From Coix lacryma-jobi var. lacryma-jobi (lineage: Eukaryota > Streptophyta > Magnoliopsida > Poales > Poaceae), in NCBI GenBank assembly GCA_009763385.1, contig CM019823.1:95801104-95865103 (forward strand): a DNA stretch of 64,000 nt, read 5' to 3'. Made by a program: the position numbers and the translations under genes. Of this stretch, positions 56,051 through 64,000 are shown piece after piece. The stretch's first letter is position 1. Each line of letters starts with the position of its first letter. The notes under the pieces are model-generated. The model did not search any database and had not been told where the DNA came from. It saw nothing but the letters and a program-made list of their open reading frames with translations.

Positions 56051-57369
56051 GACCCCTGGTGAAGGTCGGTGCCGAAACCCGCGCCTGAGGCATCACAGTC
56101 GACGACGAACTCGCGAGCGAAATCCGGCATCTGCAAAATAGGGGCGGAAGACAAGGCCCTCTTGAGGGCGTCAAAGCCCTCCTCCGCCTCCGGCGTCCAG
56201 GCAAAGGCCTCCTTGCGCAGGAGATGAGTGAGTGGCGCTGCGATGGAACCGAAGTCACGGATAAACTTGCGGTAGTAGCCCGCAAGCCCGAGGAAGCCAC
56301 AGACGCCCCGGGGTGAGCGCGGTGTTGGCCATGAGGCGACCGCAGCCACCTTATCGCTGTCCATAGCGACGCCGTCGACGGAGATGACGTGTCCGAGGTA
56401 GTCGACGGAGAGCGCCGCAAAGGAGCACTTGGACCTCTTGAGGTAGAGGCCGTGAGCTCGCAAGGCGGAGAAGACGAGGCCGATGTGCTGGAGGTGCTCC
56501 GACCACGAGGAGCTGTAAATTAGAATGTCATCGAAGAACACCAGCACGAACCGACGAAGAAATGGTCGTAGGACGTCGTTCATCAGGGCTTGGAACGTTG
56601 TCGGGGCGTTGGACAAACCAAACGACATCACCAAGAACTCGAAGTGGCCATGGTGTGTGCGGAAAGCGGTCTTCTCGATGTCCACCGGGTGCATGCGCAC
56701 TTGGTGATAGCCCGAGCGGTGGTCAAGCTTGGTGAAGAAGCGTGCCCCACGGAGCTCGTCGAGGGGCTCGTCGACCATCGGAATTGGGAACATGTCCTTG
56801 GAGGTCTTGTCATTGAGCGCGCGGTAGTCGTTGCAGAAGCGCCACGACTCGTCCGACTTCTTGACGAGCAGAACATGGGCGGAGAATGGCAACGTGCTCG
56901 GCCGAATGATGCCCTGTTCCAACATGGCGGCGCACTGCCGCTCCAGCTCGTCCTTCTGTAGCTGCGGGTACCGGTAGGGCCACACCGCCATAGGCGCGGT
57001 CCCCGGTAGGAGGTGGATGTGGTGGTCGTAGGTGCGCACGGGCGGAAGGCCCCGCGGCTCGTCGAAGATGGCCCCGTGCTGCTGTAGGAGCTGGTCCAGC
57101 AGAGGCCGCTGCTGGTCGATCGTGGCGGCGACCAGGTGCTGCTGGTGTGTCGACGCACCCGGGGTGCCCACACACTGCCACCGGACACGCTGGTCGCCTT
57201 GCTGGAAGGAGACAGTGAGGGCCTCAAAGTCCCACAGGAGGGGCCCCAAGGCTCCCAGGAAGTCGACGCTGATGATGAAGTCGAAGCAGCCGAGGGCGAG
57301 TCCTACACACGTGATGGGGAAAGACTCGCCGCCGATGAGGACGAGCACATCTCGGGCGACCCTTCGCAT
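55999..57369 (-). CDS. Reina-2 protease C-terminus and reverse transcriptase
   Basis: 456-codon ORF. Start: ITCVGLALGCFDFIISVDFLG, the protease C-terminal side. RT: DHHIHLLPGTAPMAVWPYRYP, SWRFCNDYRALNDKT, LDHRSGYHQVRM, catalytic FFDDILIYSS, LGHVISVDGVAMD, then RNase H start FVVDCDASGAG before the frame is lost. It overlaps the upstream gag-protease ORF (57303-57818) by 67 bp in another frame, consistent with a one-base shift near 57370. Confidence 0.88.
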   Translation of the reverse strand: MRRVARDVLVLIGGESFPITCVGLALGCFDFIISVDFLGALGPLLWDFEALTVSFQQGDQRVRWQCVGTPGASTHQQHLVAATIDQQRPLLDQLLQQHGAIFDEPRGLPPVRTYDHHIHLLPGTAPMAVWPYRYPQLQKDELERQCAAMLEQGIIRPSTLPFSAHVLLVKKSDESWRFCNDYRALNDKTSKDMFPIPMVDEPLDELRGARFFTKLDHRSGYHQVRMHPVDIEKTAFRTHHGHFEFLVMSFGLSNAPTTFQALMNDVLRPFLRRFVLVFFDDILIYSSSWSEHLQHIGLVFSALRAHGLYLKRSKCSFAALSVDYLGHVISVDGVAMDSDKVAAVASWPTPRSPRGVCGFLGLAGYYRKFIRDFGSIAAPLTHLLRKEAFAWTPEAEEGFDALKRALSSAPILQMPDFAREFVVDCDASGAGFGTDLHQGSGPLASSVGPSSPATSS

Positions 57370-57818
57370 GGCACACGTTCCCCGTTCGCGACGGTGACAC
57401 GAATATTGTTACCGCCACGCGGAACAAGTCCCAAACGGTGCATCACCGCACCCTGGAGGAAGGTGTGGGTGGATCTGGTGTCCAGCAGGGCGAGGAGACG
57501 TTCCCCGTTAATCATGACGGGCAGCAGCATGGTGTGGTAAGTACGGATCCCTGCAAGAGCATACACGGAGACAACCAGAGCATTAGCAGAAGCTCCTTCT
57601 GGTGGCGTCATGGTGTCATCGGCAGCGGCGGCCGCGGCGTCCCCCTCCGCGGTGAACACGTCGTCGTCGATGTAGTCAGAGGACTCCAGGTAGAAGGCAC
57701 GCGGACAGACATGGCCGTGCACATACTGCTCGTCGCAGTTGTAGCAGAGCCCCTGACGACGACGCTCGAGCATCTCCGTCGGTGTCAAGCGACGGAAGGT
57801 GCGGGCAGGTGTCATCAC
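57303..57818 (-). CDS. Reina-2 gag zinc knuckle and protease N-terminus
   Basis: RLTPTEMLERRRQGLCYNC is the usual lead-in to the knuckle CYNCDEQYVHGHVC. Then an acidic Ala-rich linker, ALAGIRTYHTM, and the protease motif ALLDTRSTHTFL. The catalytic D-T-G is D-T-R (AGA for GGA, a single G to A), so the protease is probably dead. Confidence 0.8.
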   Translation of the reverse strand: MMTPARTFRRLTPTEMLERRRQGLCYNCDEQYVHGHVCPRAFYLESSDYIDDDVFTAEGDAAAAAADDTMTPPEGASANALVVSVYALAGIRTYHTMLLPVMINGERLLALLDTRSTHTFLQGAVMHRLGLVPRGGNNIRVTVANGERVPCEGSPEMCSSSSAASLSPSRV

Positions 57819-59000
57819 TGGCCGGTCGGGGTCGGCGCAGTCGAGCGGCCGCCCCGCTGAAGTCCCTCCCCCAGCGGCGGGGCGAGCCGAAGGAGCCGGC
57901 CGCTAGGGCGGGCGGGTGCCACGCTGAGCGTGGAGCTGCGTGGCCTGTTGTGCCTTGCGCTCGACATCGCGCCAATTACAGTACCGTCTGCCGTCTCCAG
58001 GTCGGTCTCTGCATCTCCACTTCCACGAGCGGTGTGGTCAGGCAATCCACCCACGAAGAGTTCCGCCTTCTGGCGGGTAGAGATGTTCCGGGGTGAGCCA
58101 GAACCGCCTGAAAACGGCCCGCGAACTCCTCCACCGAGGAGTGGAAAGGCAACCGTCCCAGCTATAGTTGTCCAACGGGTCGTGCCGTGCCGGCCCGGCT
58201 CGACGTCGTGTCGTGCCGACCCGGTGAGGGTCGGGCCACCACGGGCCATCGGGCCAAGCGGGCCGTGCCGCTATGGGCCACAGGCCGGGGTAGCGGCCCA
58301 AGGCACGACCCATGGGCCGTTTTTCGGGCCGTGTCGGCCCATGGCCCGTCAGTTAAAAAAGTCCTAAAAGATCTATATCTTCTTCACAAAGTGTTGAAAT
58401 AATTCATCATTTTCAACTAAGTGTTAATCAATTCAAGTAATAAAAAACAACACATATATAATAATTGTCAACTCATAAATATCATCATTTTCACCATATA
58501 ATATTAGTTTAACCGGGCCACCACCGTGCCGCATAGTAGATCGGGTCATGCCTGGGCCGTGCCACGGGCCAGGGTAGCGGCCAAGGCATGGCCCACACCT
58601 CGGCCCGGGCCCGATGGCCACCGGGCCGTGCCGTGCTCGGCCGGGCCACCCGCCCACGGGCTTCCTGGACATCTATAGGCCCAGCTCCCCCAGGCGAGTG
58701 CCGCGAATGGGCGGTCCGAAGCGAAGGCGACATAGATCCTTGAACCGATCCCACGGCGGCTGCCTTCGTCTTGCTCGAGGGCATAGTGCCACGTCTGGGC
58801 GTCGCCCGTGAGGTGGTAGGACGCCATCCAGGTGCGTTGAGACGCCGACGTGAGTTGGCCCCGGAAAAATTGCTCACAGTGTGTGAGCAAGTTCAGCGGA
58901 TCGACGGAGCCGTCGTACGTTGTGAACTCAATCTTGTGGACCCTGGGCAGTCCATTGGGTTGCGCTGAGGCCGGGGCACCCCCCCTCCGTAGCCGATCTC
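57819..59000 (-). pseudogene. Reina-2 gag, split by a MITE
   Basis: Upstream part (about 58690-58970) in shifted frames reads EFTTYDGSVDPLN, LTHCEQFFRGQLTSASQRTW and ASYHLTGDAQTWHYALEQDEG, the conserved chromovirus gag core. It stops at the MITE (58163-58677). Downstream of it QKAELFVGGLPDHTA is recognisable near 58040. Several frameshifts. Confidence 0.75.
58163..58677. mobile_element. hAT-like MITE in Reina-2 gag
   Basis: Ends TATAGTTGTCC and, inverted, TATAGATGTCC. 8-bp flanks GTCCCAGC (58155-58162) and GGCCCAGC (58678-58685) agree at 7 of 8. GC-rich arms full of GGGCC(G/A)TG words surround an AT-rich centre (58340-58510), giving strong fold-back potential. No coding. Confidence 0.8.
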
Positions 59001-59134
59001 GTGGAAGGATGGAGCCGAGGGCCCCCTGCTGCCCGGAACGAGGAGGCCGTCTGTGCCGCCGTAGAGGACACCCGACACCATCGGGGCGCCAAGCTCGGAA
59101 ACATGCGACCGAGGGGGCACCGACGTGTAGACCG

Positions 59135-59338
59135 TGTTAGAGTGCGCAGCGGAATCTGGCCCGATTCACTATCCTCACGAGTCGGCGCCCCACGAGCCCA
59201 GGTCCAACAGAGCCCAACAACATATCCAGGCATTGGGCCTAACTCAACCCAAAAGACTAGCCTTATAGGTGAGGACTGCCATGCCATATATGTTGTGCTC
59301 CCCCACCATCGATTACCGATGTGGGACTAAACCTAACA
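59135..59338 (-). repeat. Copia-type short LTR, copy A (204 bp)
   Basis: Minus-strand TGTTAGGTTTAGTCCCACAT...GCACTCTAACA. Closely matches copy B. A polypurine tract (GGGGGAGAT on the minus strand, 59339-59347) abuts it. Confidence 0.85.
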
Positions 59339-59540
59339 ATCTCCCCCGTCACACATCGGACACAACTCTTCACATCACACAACCGTGCGATCTCCGGAAG
59401 ATGTTTTTACAAGACCCGAGTCAAACAACGCTCAATATCACACACAACCGTGTGACCAACGAGACGTTAACGGGCTCCCCCGTCACATGTGACCACTGAG
59501 ATTTTCCAGTTTTTTTCAATCATGGGGCTCTGATACCATT
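59339..59540 (-). mobile_element. Mini interior between two short LTRs (TRIM-like)
   Basis: Only 202 bp. On the minus strand it starts right after copy B with AATGGTATCAGAGCCCCATG (primer site) and ends with a GGGGGAGAT polypurine tract. It thus has both priming signals and no gene. CACACAACCGTG words are repeated inside. Confidence 0.8.
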
Positions 59541-59744
59541 TGTTGGAGTGCGCAGCGGAATCTGTCCTGACTCACTATCCTCATGAGTTGGCGCCCCACG
59601 AGCCCAGGTCCAACAGAGCTCAACAACATATCCAGACATTGGGCCTAACTCAACCCAAAAGACTAGCCTTATAGGTGAGGACTGCCACGCCTTATATGTT
59701 GTGCTCCCCCACCATCGATTACCGATGTGGGACTAAACCTAACA
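59541..59744 (-). repeat. Copia-type short LTR, copy B (204 bp)
   Basis: Same length as copy A, few differences. On its upstream side (minus strand) it follows a Copia RNase H tail and an AAGGTGGAG tract, so it also serves as the 3' LTR of that Copia fragment. Confidence 0.85.
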
Positions 59745-59862
59745 ATTTGGAACATATGTAACAAACTCCACCTTGTGGCAAATTCATCTTGTAGCATCAG
59801 TCAACACCTTGATCCTGAACATAGCAAAAGAAAATATTTCTGGCGCCAAATAGCCTCTTGGG

Positions 59863-60056
59863 CTAATCAATTAAGCCAACTAAGCTTGAGCAAAGCTCAA
59901 ACTTAGCTACAGGAATCGGCTTTGTCATCATATCAGCAGGATTATCATGAGTACTAATCTTGCATACCTTTAGCTTATCTTCCTCGATCACATCACGACC
60001 AAAATGATACTTGATGTCAATATGTTTTGTCCTCTCATGAAGCATCTGATCATTGG
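59863..60056 (-). pseudogene. Copia RNase H C-terminal fragment
   Basis: HERTKHIDIKYHFGRDVI, ISTHDNPADMMTKPIP and AKFELCSSLVG up to TGA at 59863 are the classic end of Ty1-Copia RNase H. The upstream part is removed by the Tat-like insertion at 60057; the longer ORF to 60468 runs into foreign LTR. 59745-59862 is the untranslated link to LTR copy B. Confidence 0.9.
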
Positions 60057-60126
60057 TGTTGGGGCGGCACCCAGACCGCAGGCGCCTCCGACCCGCCATC
60101 CCGCAAGGACCCAGAGCTGCAGGATG

Positions 60127-60399
60127 CGTTTCGTAAAGGGTACCATTCGCGCGGAAGCAGGCGCCTCTGACCCACAACACCGAACGACGACGGAGCCTTT
60201 GTGCGAAAAGTAACATTCGCGCGGAAGCGCGCCTTTTGGCTCGCGAGCCAAGGAAAGGCGGCACCTTCGCGCGAAAGGAAGCATTCGCGCGGAAGCGCGC
60301 CTTTCGGCCCACGGGCCAGGGAAAGGCGGAGCCTTCGCGCGAAAGGAAGCATTCGCACGGAAGCGCGCCTTTCGGCCCATGGCCCGGAGCAAGACGGAG
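60127..60399. repeat. 68-bp tandem repeats in Tat-like LTR
   Basis: Three clear units start at 60196, 60264 and 60332 (CCTT(C/T)G-GCGAAA...CATTCGCGCGGAAGCGCGCCTTT), with a degenerate one from about 60127. Each carries several CpG-rich words such as TTCGCGCG, in U3 upstream of the TATA box. Confidence 0.85.
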
Positions 60400-60705
60400 A
60401 CTCCATGCAGAAGGGATCGTTCGCGCGAAAGGGACCCGACATCTCCGGCGAGAGATTTCGTCTCTCATGACTTTGGCTTTTCGTGAGTTTTCGCAGGTCG
60501 CCGGAAGCTTGGGTCAAGGGGAGCGGGCCCACCGGTCAGGAAAAAGAGCCGGGGGACGCTGGGCCCGTCAGAGGACGAAGTTACGATGATGCCCCTCGCG
60601 CTGGAAGAGGCGATGTACGGCTACGGAGTAGTTGAGTAGGGCAACATTGTAATCTTAGCAGAGTGATTGGAAGGGCAATCATGTACTTTCAATTTGACCT
60701 GAATT

Positions 60706-60715
60706 AATATAAAAA
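60706..60715 (+). promoter_or_regulatory. TATA box in Tat-like LTR
   Basis: AATATAAAAATC about 310 bp after the repeat array, followed by a CT-rich start region. Confidence 0.6.
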
Positions 60716-60857
60716 TCTCCCGACCTCCCGAGGGAGAGGGGGGAGAACACTGTTCACTTTAGCCACTTCCCTACTTTCCCGTTTGTTTTCCGCTTTCGCT
60801 ACGTGCTTTCGTTCGTGCGACAACCTGTTGTTTCGGGCCCTCGGACCCGAAACAACA

Positions 60858-60873
60858 TTGGCGCCCACCGTGG
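60858..60873 (+). other. Primer-binding site of Tat-like element
   Basis: TTGGCGCCCACCGTGG directly after the LTR end, typical of Tat-lineage and related grass Ty3 elements. Confidence 0.85.
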
Positions 60874-60891
60874 TTGTCGCCCGAGCTTACC

Positions 60892-62513
60892 ATGCCACCA
60901 AGGAAAGCGCCGAGGACGGTCGACAATCTGGAGACGATCGCCGCGAAGAAGGATGCTTTTGGCACTGTCGCAGCATCAGTTCCAACCAGCCAAGTTCCAC
61001 CAAGCACAGCCTCAGAACCACCAGTTTTCGGCGGCGCTCTATCGATAGAAACCCAGCCGCCGCCGGGAGCATCCACGAGTCAGAACGTACAACCCCAGGA
61101 TCAGCGGACTTTCGGCAGAGATGGCACACCGGAGGGACTCGTCGAGGACAAATTCGCCGAAGAGTATGATGACGATGTCGAGATCACAAGGCACGCTCAA
61201 GCAATCAAGACGTTGACGCAACAACAAGAGGAAATCGAAAAGCTGTTGTTGCAAAGAGATCAGCTGCAACAACAGCTAGCGGCGAAAGCAAGAGAGGACG
61301 AGACTCGCAACGCCATTCGGCGAGCTGAGGCGCAGAGAAGGCAACTCGAGAAGGAAATTCAGGAGCTGCAAAGGGCCGGGGCGGACCCAAATCCGATAGC
61401 CCAAGAAAATGTATTCATACCAAGGCGAGAGCAACCGCCAGCTTTCGGCAACGCCATCGACGAAACCTCTCCACTCTCGAGGGAGTTGCAAGCCCCTCCG
61501 TGGCACTCAATTACAAGCCGCGCATTCCTACTTTCGACGGTAAGGCGAACCCACGCAAGTTCTTGGCAAGCTACGAGACAGCTGTTTTTTTCGCAGGCGG
61601 AGACAATCAGGCTCTAGTGAAATCCCTCATCCTGGCAGTCGAAGACGTGGCTCACGATTGGTACACCACCTTCAAGCCACTGTCCATCTATTCATGGCCC
61701 CAGTTGAAGGCCGAATTACTTGCCACGTTCCAAGGATTCCGGCCAGACGTCAAGACCACGCGAGACCTCATGAATTGCACCCAGCAAGACGACGAACCCC
61801 TATCCGAGTACCTCAAGCGTTTCATTCAGCTGAAAGCTCAAGCTCCGAATGTGCCGGAAGCCGCGGTGATCACAGCAGCCATTGAAGGCTTGGGGACTGG
61901 GCAGTGCGCCGCTCACTTGTCCAAAGAGCCGCCGAAAGATGTCAAGGAGTTGTTCGATGTAATGAATGCGTATGCGAGGTCGGATGATGACTTTCGGCGA
62001 CGCAAGGTCGCCCGCCTGGTACAGAGGCAAGCGACGAAAGCAAGTCGACTGCCGCCCGTGCCGAATCAAAGGATGGTCAGGCCCTTTCGGTCGATCAACA
62101 GTTTGCAGGAAGAACCAGCGCAATCGGCGGCAGGCATGGAGAGGCCTAGCATGGCCGACTTTCAGCCCCAAAGAGGGTTCGATCACCCTTTTTGCGGGGG
62201 ATGCGGTGCAAGGACAGGACGCGGCGGCCGAGACAGTAGAGGCCGCGGAAGAGGAGCTAGACCCCCGTATTGTGTCATTTGCGACGGCAATTTCGGCCAC
62301 ACCACCCGGGATTGCAAATACAGCAAGATGCCGAAAGAGCTAAAAGACAAGGACCAAGCCTCAGCTTCCGGCGAAAGCTCCAAGCACGTTTTCCATAAAT
62401 CGCAGAACCCTGCAGCAGGAGCAGTAGCATGCAGCAACTACGCAAGCATGCCTATGCATCCCCCGCAGTACATGCCTCTCCAAAATTTGCATTGGTACAA
62501 TCCGGCATATTAG
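60892..62513 (+). pseudogene. Tat-like gag
   Basis: ATG at 60892 (MPPRKAPRTVDNLE). Pro-rich N-terminus, long Q/E/R coiled coil (about 61190-61370), a one-base shift near 61500, then the gag core NYKPRIPTFDGKANPRKFL, LAVEDVAHDWYTTF and EPLSEYLKRFIQLK. R/G-rich stretch (GRGGRDSRGRGRG) and zinc knuckle CVICDGNFGHTTRDC (about 62267-62311). Ends at TAG 62511-62513, which lies in frame with the protease ORF, so it is probably a mutated sense codon. Confidence 0.85.
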
Positions 62514-63710
62514 GGTTACCAGCTTCCGGTCTTCGCGCCACAATCGGTGGCAGTTTCATCACCCATGCACTATCAGCGTCAGCCAACACCGCCACCTGCG
62601 CTTCCGGCTCAAACCCAACCTCAGGGGCAGCAACCACAGCCCGGTTACCAGCAGGGGCAGGAAATGGAAAACGAGACTAGCGCAATCAACAACATCCTCC
62701 CGTCAAGAGGCCACATTTTCGCCATCACGGGCGGATCCAACTTGGAGCACGAAAGCAAAAGGGCGAGAAAGGACTATCACCGAAGAGTCCAGACGGTATC
62801 ACCAAAGCTTCCACTGAACAGGCCAGCTTGGTCACTAGCGCCGATATGCTTCGACGAGTCAGATTTCAAAGTCCGCGATTACCCGCATTGTGACGCTTTC
62901 GTCGCCACGGCCAATGTGGCCGGTTTCACCTTACATAACATTCTGATTGACACCAGAAGCTCAGCAGACATATTATTCGTCAAAGCTTTTGAGGCGATGG
63001 GATTTGACAGGCGCAGTTTGGACCCCGCCGGTAATTCGCTATACGGGTTCGGAGGAAGAAAGATTGAAGCTATCGGCAAAAAGCAAATCCCTTTATCTTT
63101 CACCGAAGGGGAAAAAGTCCGCACTGAAACACTGACATTCGACATAGTAAATATGGATTATCCCTATACCACCATTTTCGGCAGAGGTTTCACCAACAAG
63201 TTTAACGTCGTCATCAAGCAAAGCTACCTGTGCATGAAAATGCCATCCCCTTTCGGCATTATCACTGTACATGGAGATCAGCAAGCCTCTAGAAGAATTG
63301 AGGGAAAACCAACCCTCGGCTACAGCCTTATCAATGAGGTGGCGAACAAAAACGAAATGCAAACAACCACCGAAGAGCACGCTATCGTCAGCCCGTCGGA
63401 ATGCAAGGTTGGGGCAGCCGAAGAAACGGTAAGGATTCCGCTCGTGGCCTCCAGGCCCGAAAGAACTGTGCACATTGGGTCAAGCATGCTGGAAGAAGAA
63501 AGAAACGCTCTGGCATCTTTCCTCGCGAACAACGATGACGTTTTCGCTTGGTCAGCAAACGACTTGCATGGCGTTAGCAGAGATCTCGCCCAGCACAGTT
63601 TGAACGTCGCAAGCGGCGCTAAGCCCAGAAAGCAAAAACTGAGAAAGATGTCAAACGAAAGGGCAGATGCGGCGAAAGCCGAAGTGCAAAGATTACTCGA
63701 TGCGGAGTAA
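62514..63710 (+). CDS. Tat-like protease region
   Basis: In frame with gag past the TAG. Q/P-rich link, then INNILPSRGHIFAITGGS, RPAWSLAPICFDESDF, and the aspartic protease ILIDTRSSADILF: catalytic D-T-G changed to D-T-R by G to A. YPYTTIFGRGFTNKF is the conserved 'LGR' flap-side region. Then DDVFAWSANDLHGVSRD leads to RT. Ends at TAA caused by a shift near 63706. Confidence 0.85.
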   Translation, partial: GYQLPVFAPQSVAVSSPMHYQRQPTPPPALPAQTQPQGQQPQPGYQQGQEMENETSAINNILPSRGHIFAITGGSNLEHESKRARKDYHRRVQTVSPKLPLNRPAWSLAPICFDESDFKVRDYPHCDAFVATANVAGFTLHNILIDTRSSADILFVKAFEAMGFDRRSLDPAGNSLYGFGGRKIEAIGKKQIPLSFTEGEKVRTETLTFDIVNMDYPYTTIFGRGFTNKFNVVIKQSYLCMKMPSPFGIITVHGDQQASRRIEGKPTLGYSLINEVANKNEMQTTTEEHAIVSPSECKVGAAEETVRIPLVASRPERTVHIGSSMLEEERNALASFLANNDDVFAWSANDLHGVSRDLAQHSLNVASGAKPRKQKLRKMSNERADAAKAEVQRLLDAE

Positions 63711-64000
63711 TCGACCAGTCCAGTACCCCGAATGGCTGGCGAACGTTGTCTTGGTGAAAAAGAAGAATGGAAAGTGGCGAATGTGCGTCGATTTCACCGA
63801 CCTCAACAAATGCTGCCCGAAGGATCCGTACCCTTTGCCTCGTATCGACAAGCTCGTCGACATCGCATCCGGTTGTGAAATAATGAGTTTGCTAGATGTT
63901 TTTTAGGTTATCACCAGATATGGCTCCATCCCGACAATGAGGAGAAAACCAGTTTCATCACCCCCAACAGGCACATTTTGCTATCGGCGGATGCCGGAAG
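63711..64000 (+). pseudogene. Tat-like reverse transcriptase, N-terminal part
   Basis: After the shift: WLANVVLVKKKNGKWRMCVD, FTDLNKCCPKDPYPLPRIDK, IMSLLDVF, then TAG at 63903-63905 in place of Ser before GYHQIWLHPDNEEKTSF. One further base is gained in the C run near 63962. The catalytic YxDD lies outside the window. Confidence 0.85.

Larger units (their letters stand above)
40357..59134 (-). mobile_element. Reina-2: Reina-like Ty3 chromovirus on the minus strand, split and 5'-truncated
   Basis: Left boundary TGATACGCACC at 40357, inside gypsy-1 integrase (flank ACCAC). Its 3' LTR is split: 40357-40499 and 54109-about 54190, with family B inserted between. Coding remains, all minus strand: chromodomain and integrase (54221-55595), RNase H (about 55600-56050), RT and protease (55999-57818), gag (about 57819-59000, with a MITE). 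Its 5' LTR is not seen: sequence changes to Copia-type LTR at 59135. GC-rich, unlike gypsy-1. Confidence 0.8.
60057..60857 (+). repeat. 5' LTR of Tat-like element
   Basis: TGTTGGGGCGGCACC...CCGAAACAACA, 801 bp. Holds the 68-bp tandem repeats and a TATA box (60706-60715). Overlapping ORFs on both strands (60236-60589, 60050-60532 and others) are by-products of GC-rich repeats. Confidence 0.85.
60057..64000 (+). mobile_element. Tat-like Ty3 element, 5' part, runs off the right edge
   Basis: LTR 60057-60857, TTGGCGCCCACCGTGG primer site, long gag, protease and the start of RT. Left flank ATTGG (60052-60056). Lineage from the primer site type, the ILID-x-x-SSADILF protease and the VDFTDLNKCCPKDPYPLPRI RT motif. 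Broken by several shifts and stops. Confidence 0.85.

Noticed and set aside
59135..59744. Cassandra-type TRIM carrying 5S rRNA
   Set aside because: No 5S promoter or 5S-like sequence is visible in either 204-bp LTR.
62511..62513. Regulated gag/pol amber readthrough in the Tat-like element
   Set aside because: Context TAG GGT lacks known readthrough signals, and the element has other stops. A C to T change of a Gln codon is enough.

Overview
This window looks like repeat-dense, probably heterochromatic DNA from a grass (Poaceae). The evidence is the families present: two Tekay/Del-like Ty3 chromovirus families with about 4-4.5 kb LTRs, a Sirevirus-type Copia element, Reina-like chromoviruses, a Tat-like Ty3 element, a CACTA element with a tnp2 transposase, a probable MULE, and Stowaway, Tourist/PIF-like and hAT-like MITEs. 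I recognise no ordinary host gene, tRNA, rRNA or organelle insert. The species cannot be fixed from the sequence alone.

Layout. 1-6595: 5' part of a minus-strand Tekay-like element (family A), with a 4.5 kb LTR and an ORF that begins like the tail of histone H3. It interrupts a gag-only Ty3 element (6596-9582) whose LTR is 9583-11205. 11206-13207: non-coding DNA with a foldback, a Stowaway MITE and a hAT-like MITE. 13208-17565: an old gag-only Ty3 relic with two LTRs. 17566-21012 and 39614-40356: one Reina-like chromovirus (gypsy-1), split by a probable MULE (21013-39613). That MULE holds a complete Sirevirus Copia (21839-33514, TSD AATTA) and a CACTA element (33861-39176, TSD ATA), which itself holds a Tourist-like MITE. 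From 40357 a minus-strand Reina-like element (Reina-2) cuts gypsy-1. Reina-2's LTR is in turn split by a complete Tekay-like element (family B, 40500-54108, TSD CCGGC). Reina-2 coding remains run from 54221 to about 59000 and hold a hAT-like MITE (58163-58677). 59135-60056: LTR-mini element-LTR chain attached to a Copia RNase H fragment. 60057-64000: 5' part of a Tat-like Ty3 element that runs off the right edge.

Almost every pol gene is broken by stops, one-base shifts or damaged protease active sites, so the window is mainly a record of nested insertions. The most notable signal is shared by families A and B. Each carries, between primer-binding site and gag, an extra ORF whose N-terminus copies the histone H3 tail (MARTK..ARK(S/A)TG), followed by coiled coil and an acidic C-terminus. 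Each ORF starts directly after a good splice acceptor. Each family's LTR also holds two exon-like coding blocks whose reading phases match in both families. Family B additionally encodes a chromodomain, a reader type that in other elements binds methylated H3 tails, so one element appears to encode both a reader and a possible decoy of its ligand. A second structural signal is an array of six covarying 8-bp stem-loops in the Copia LTRs.
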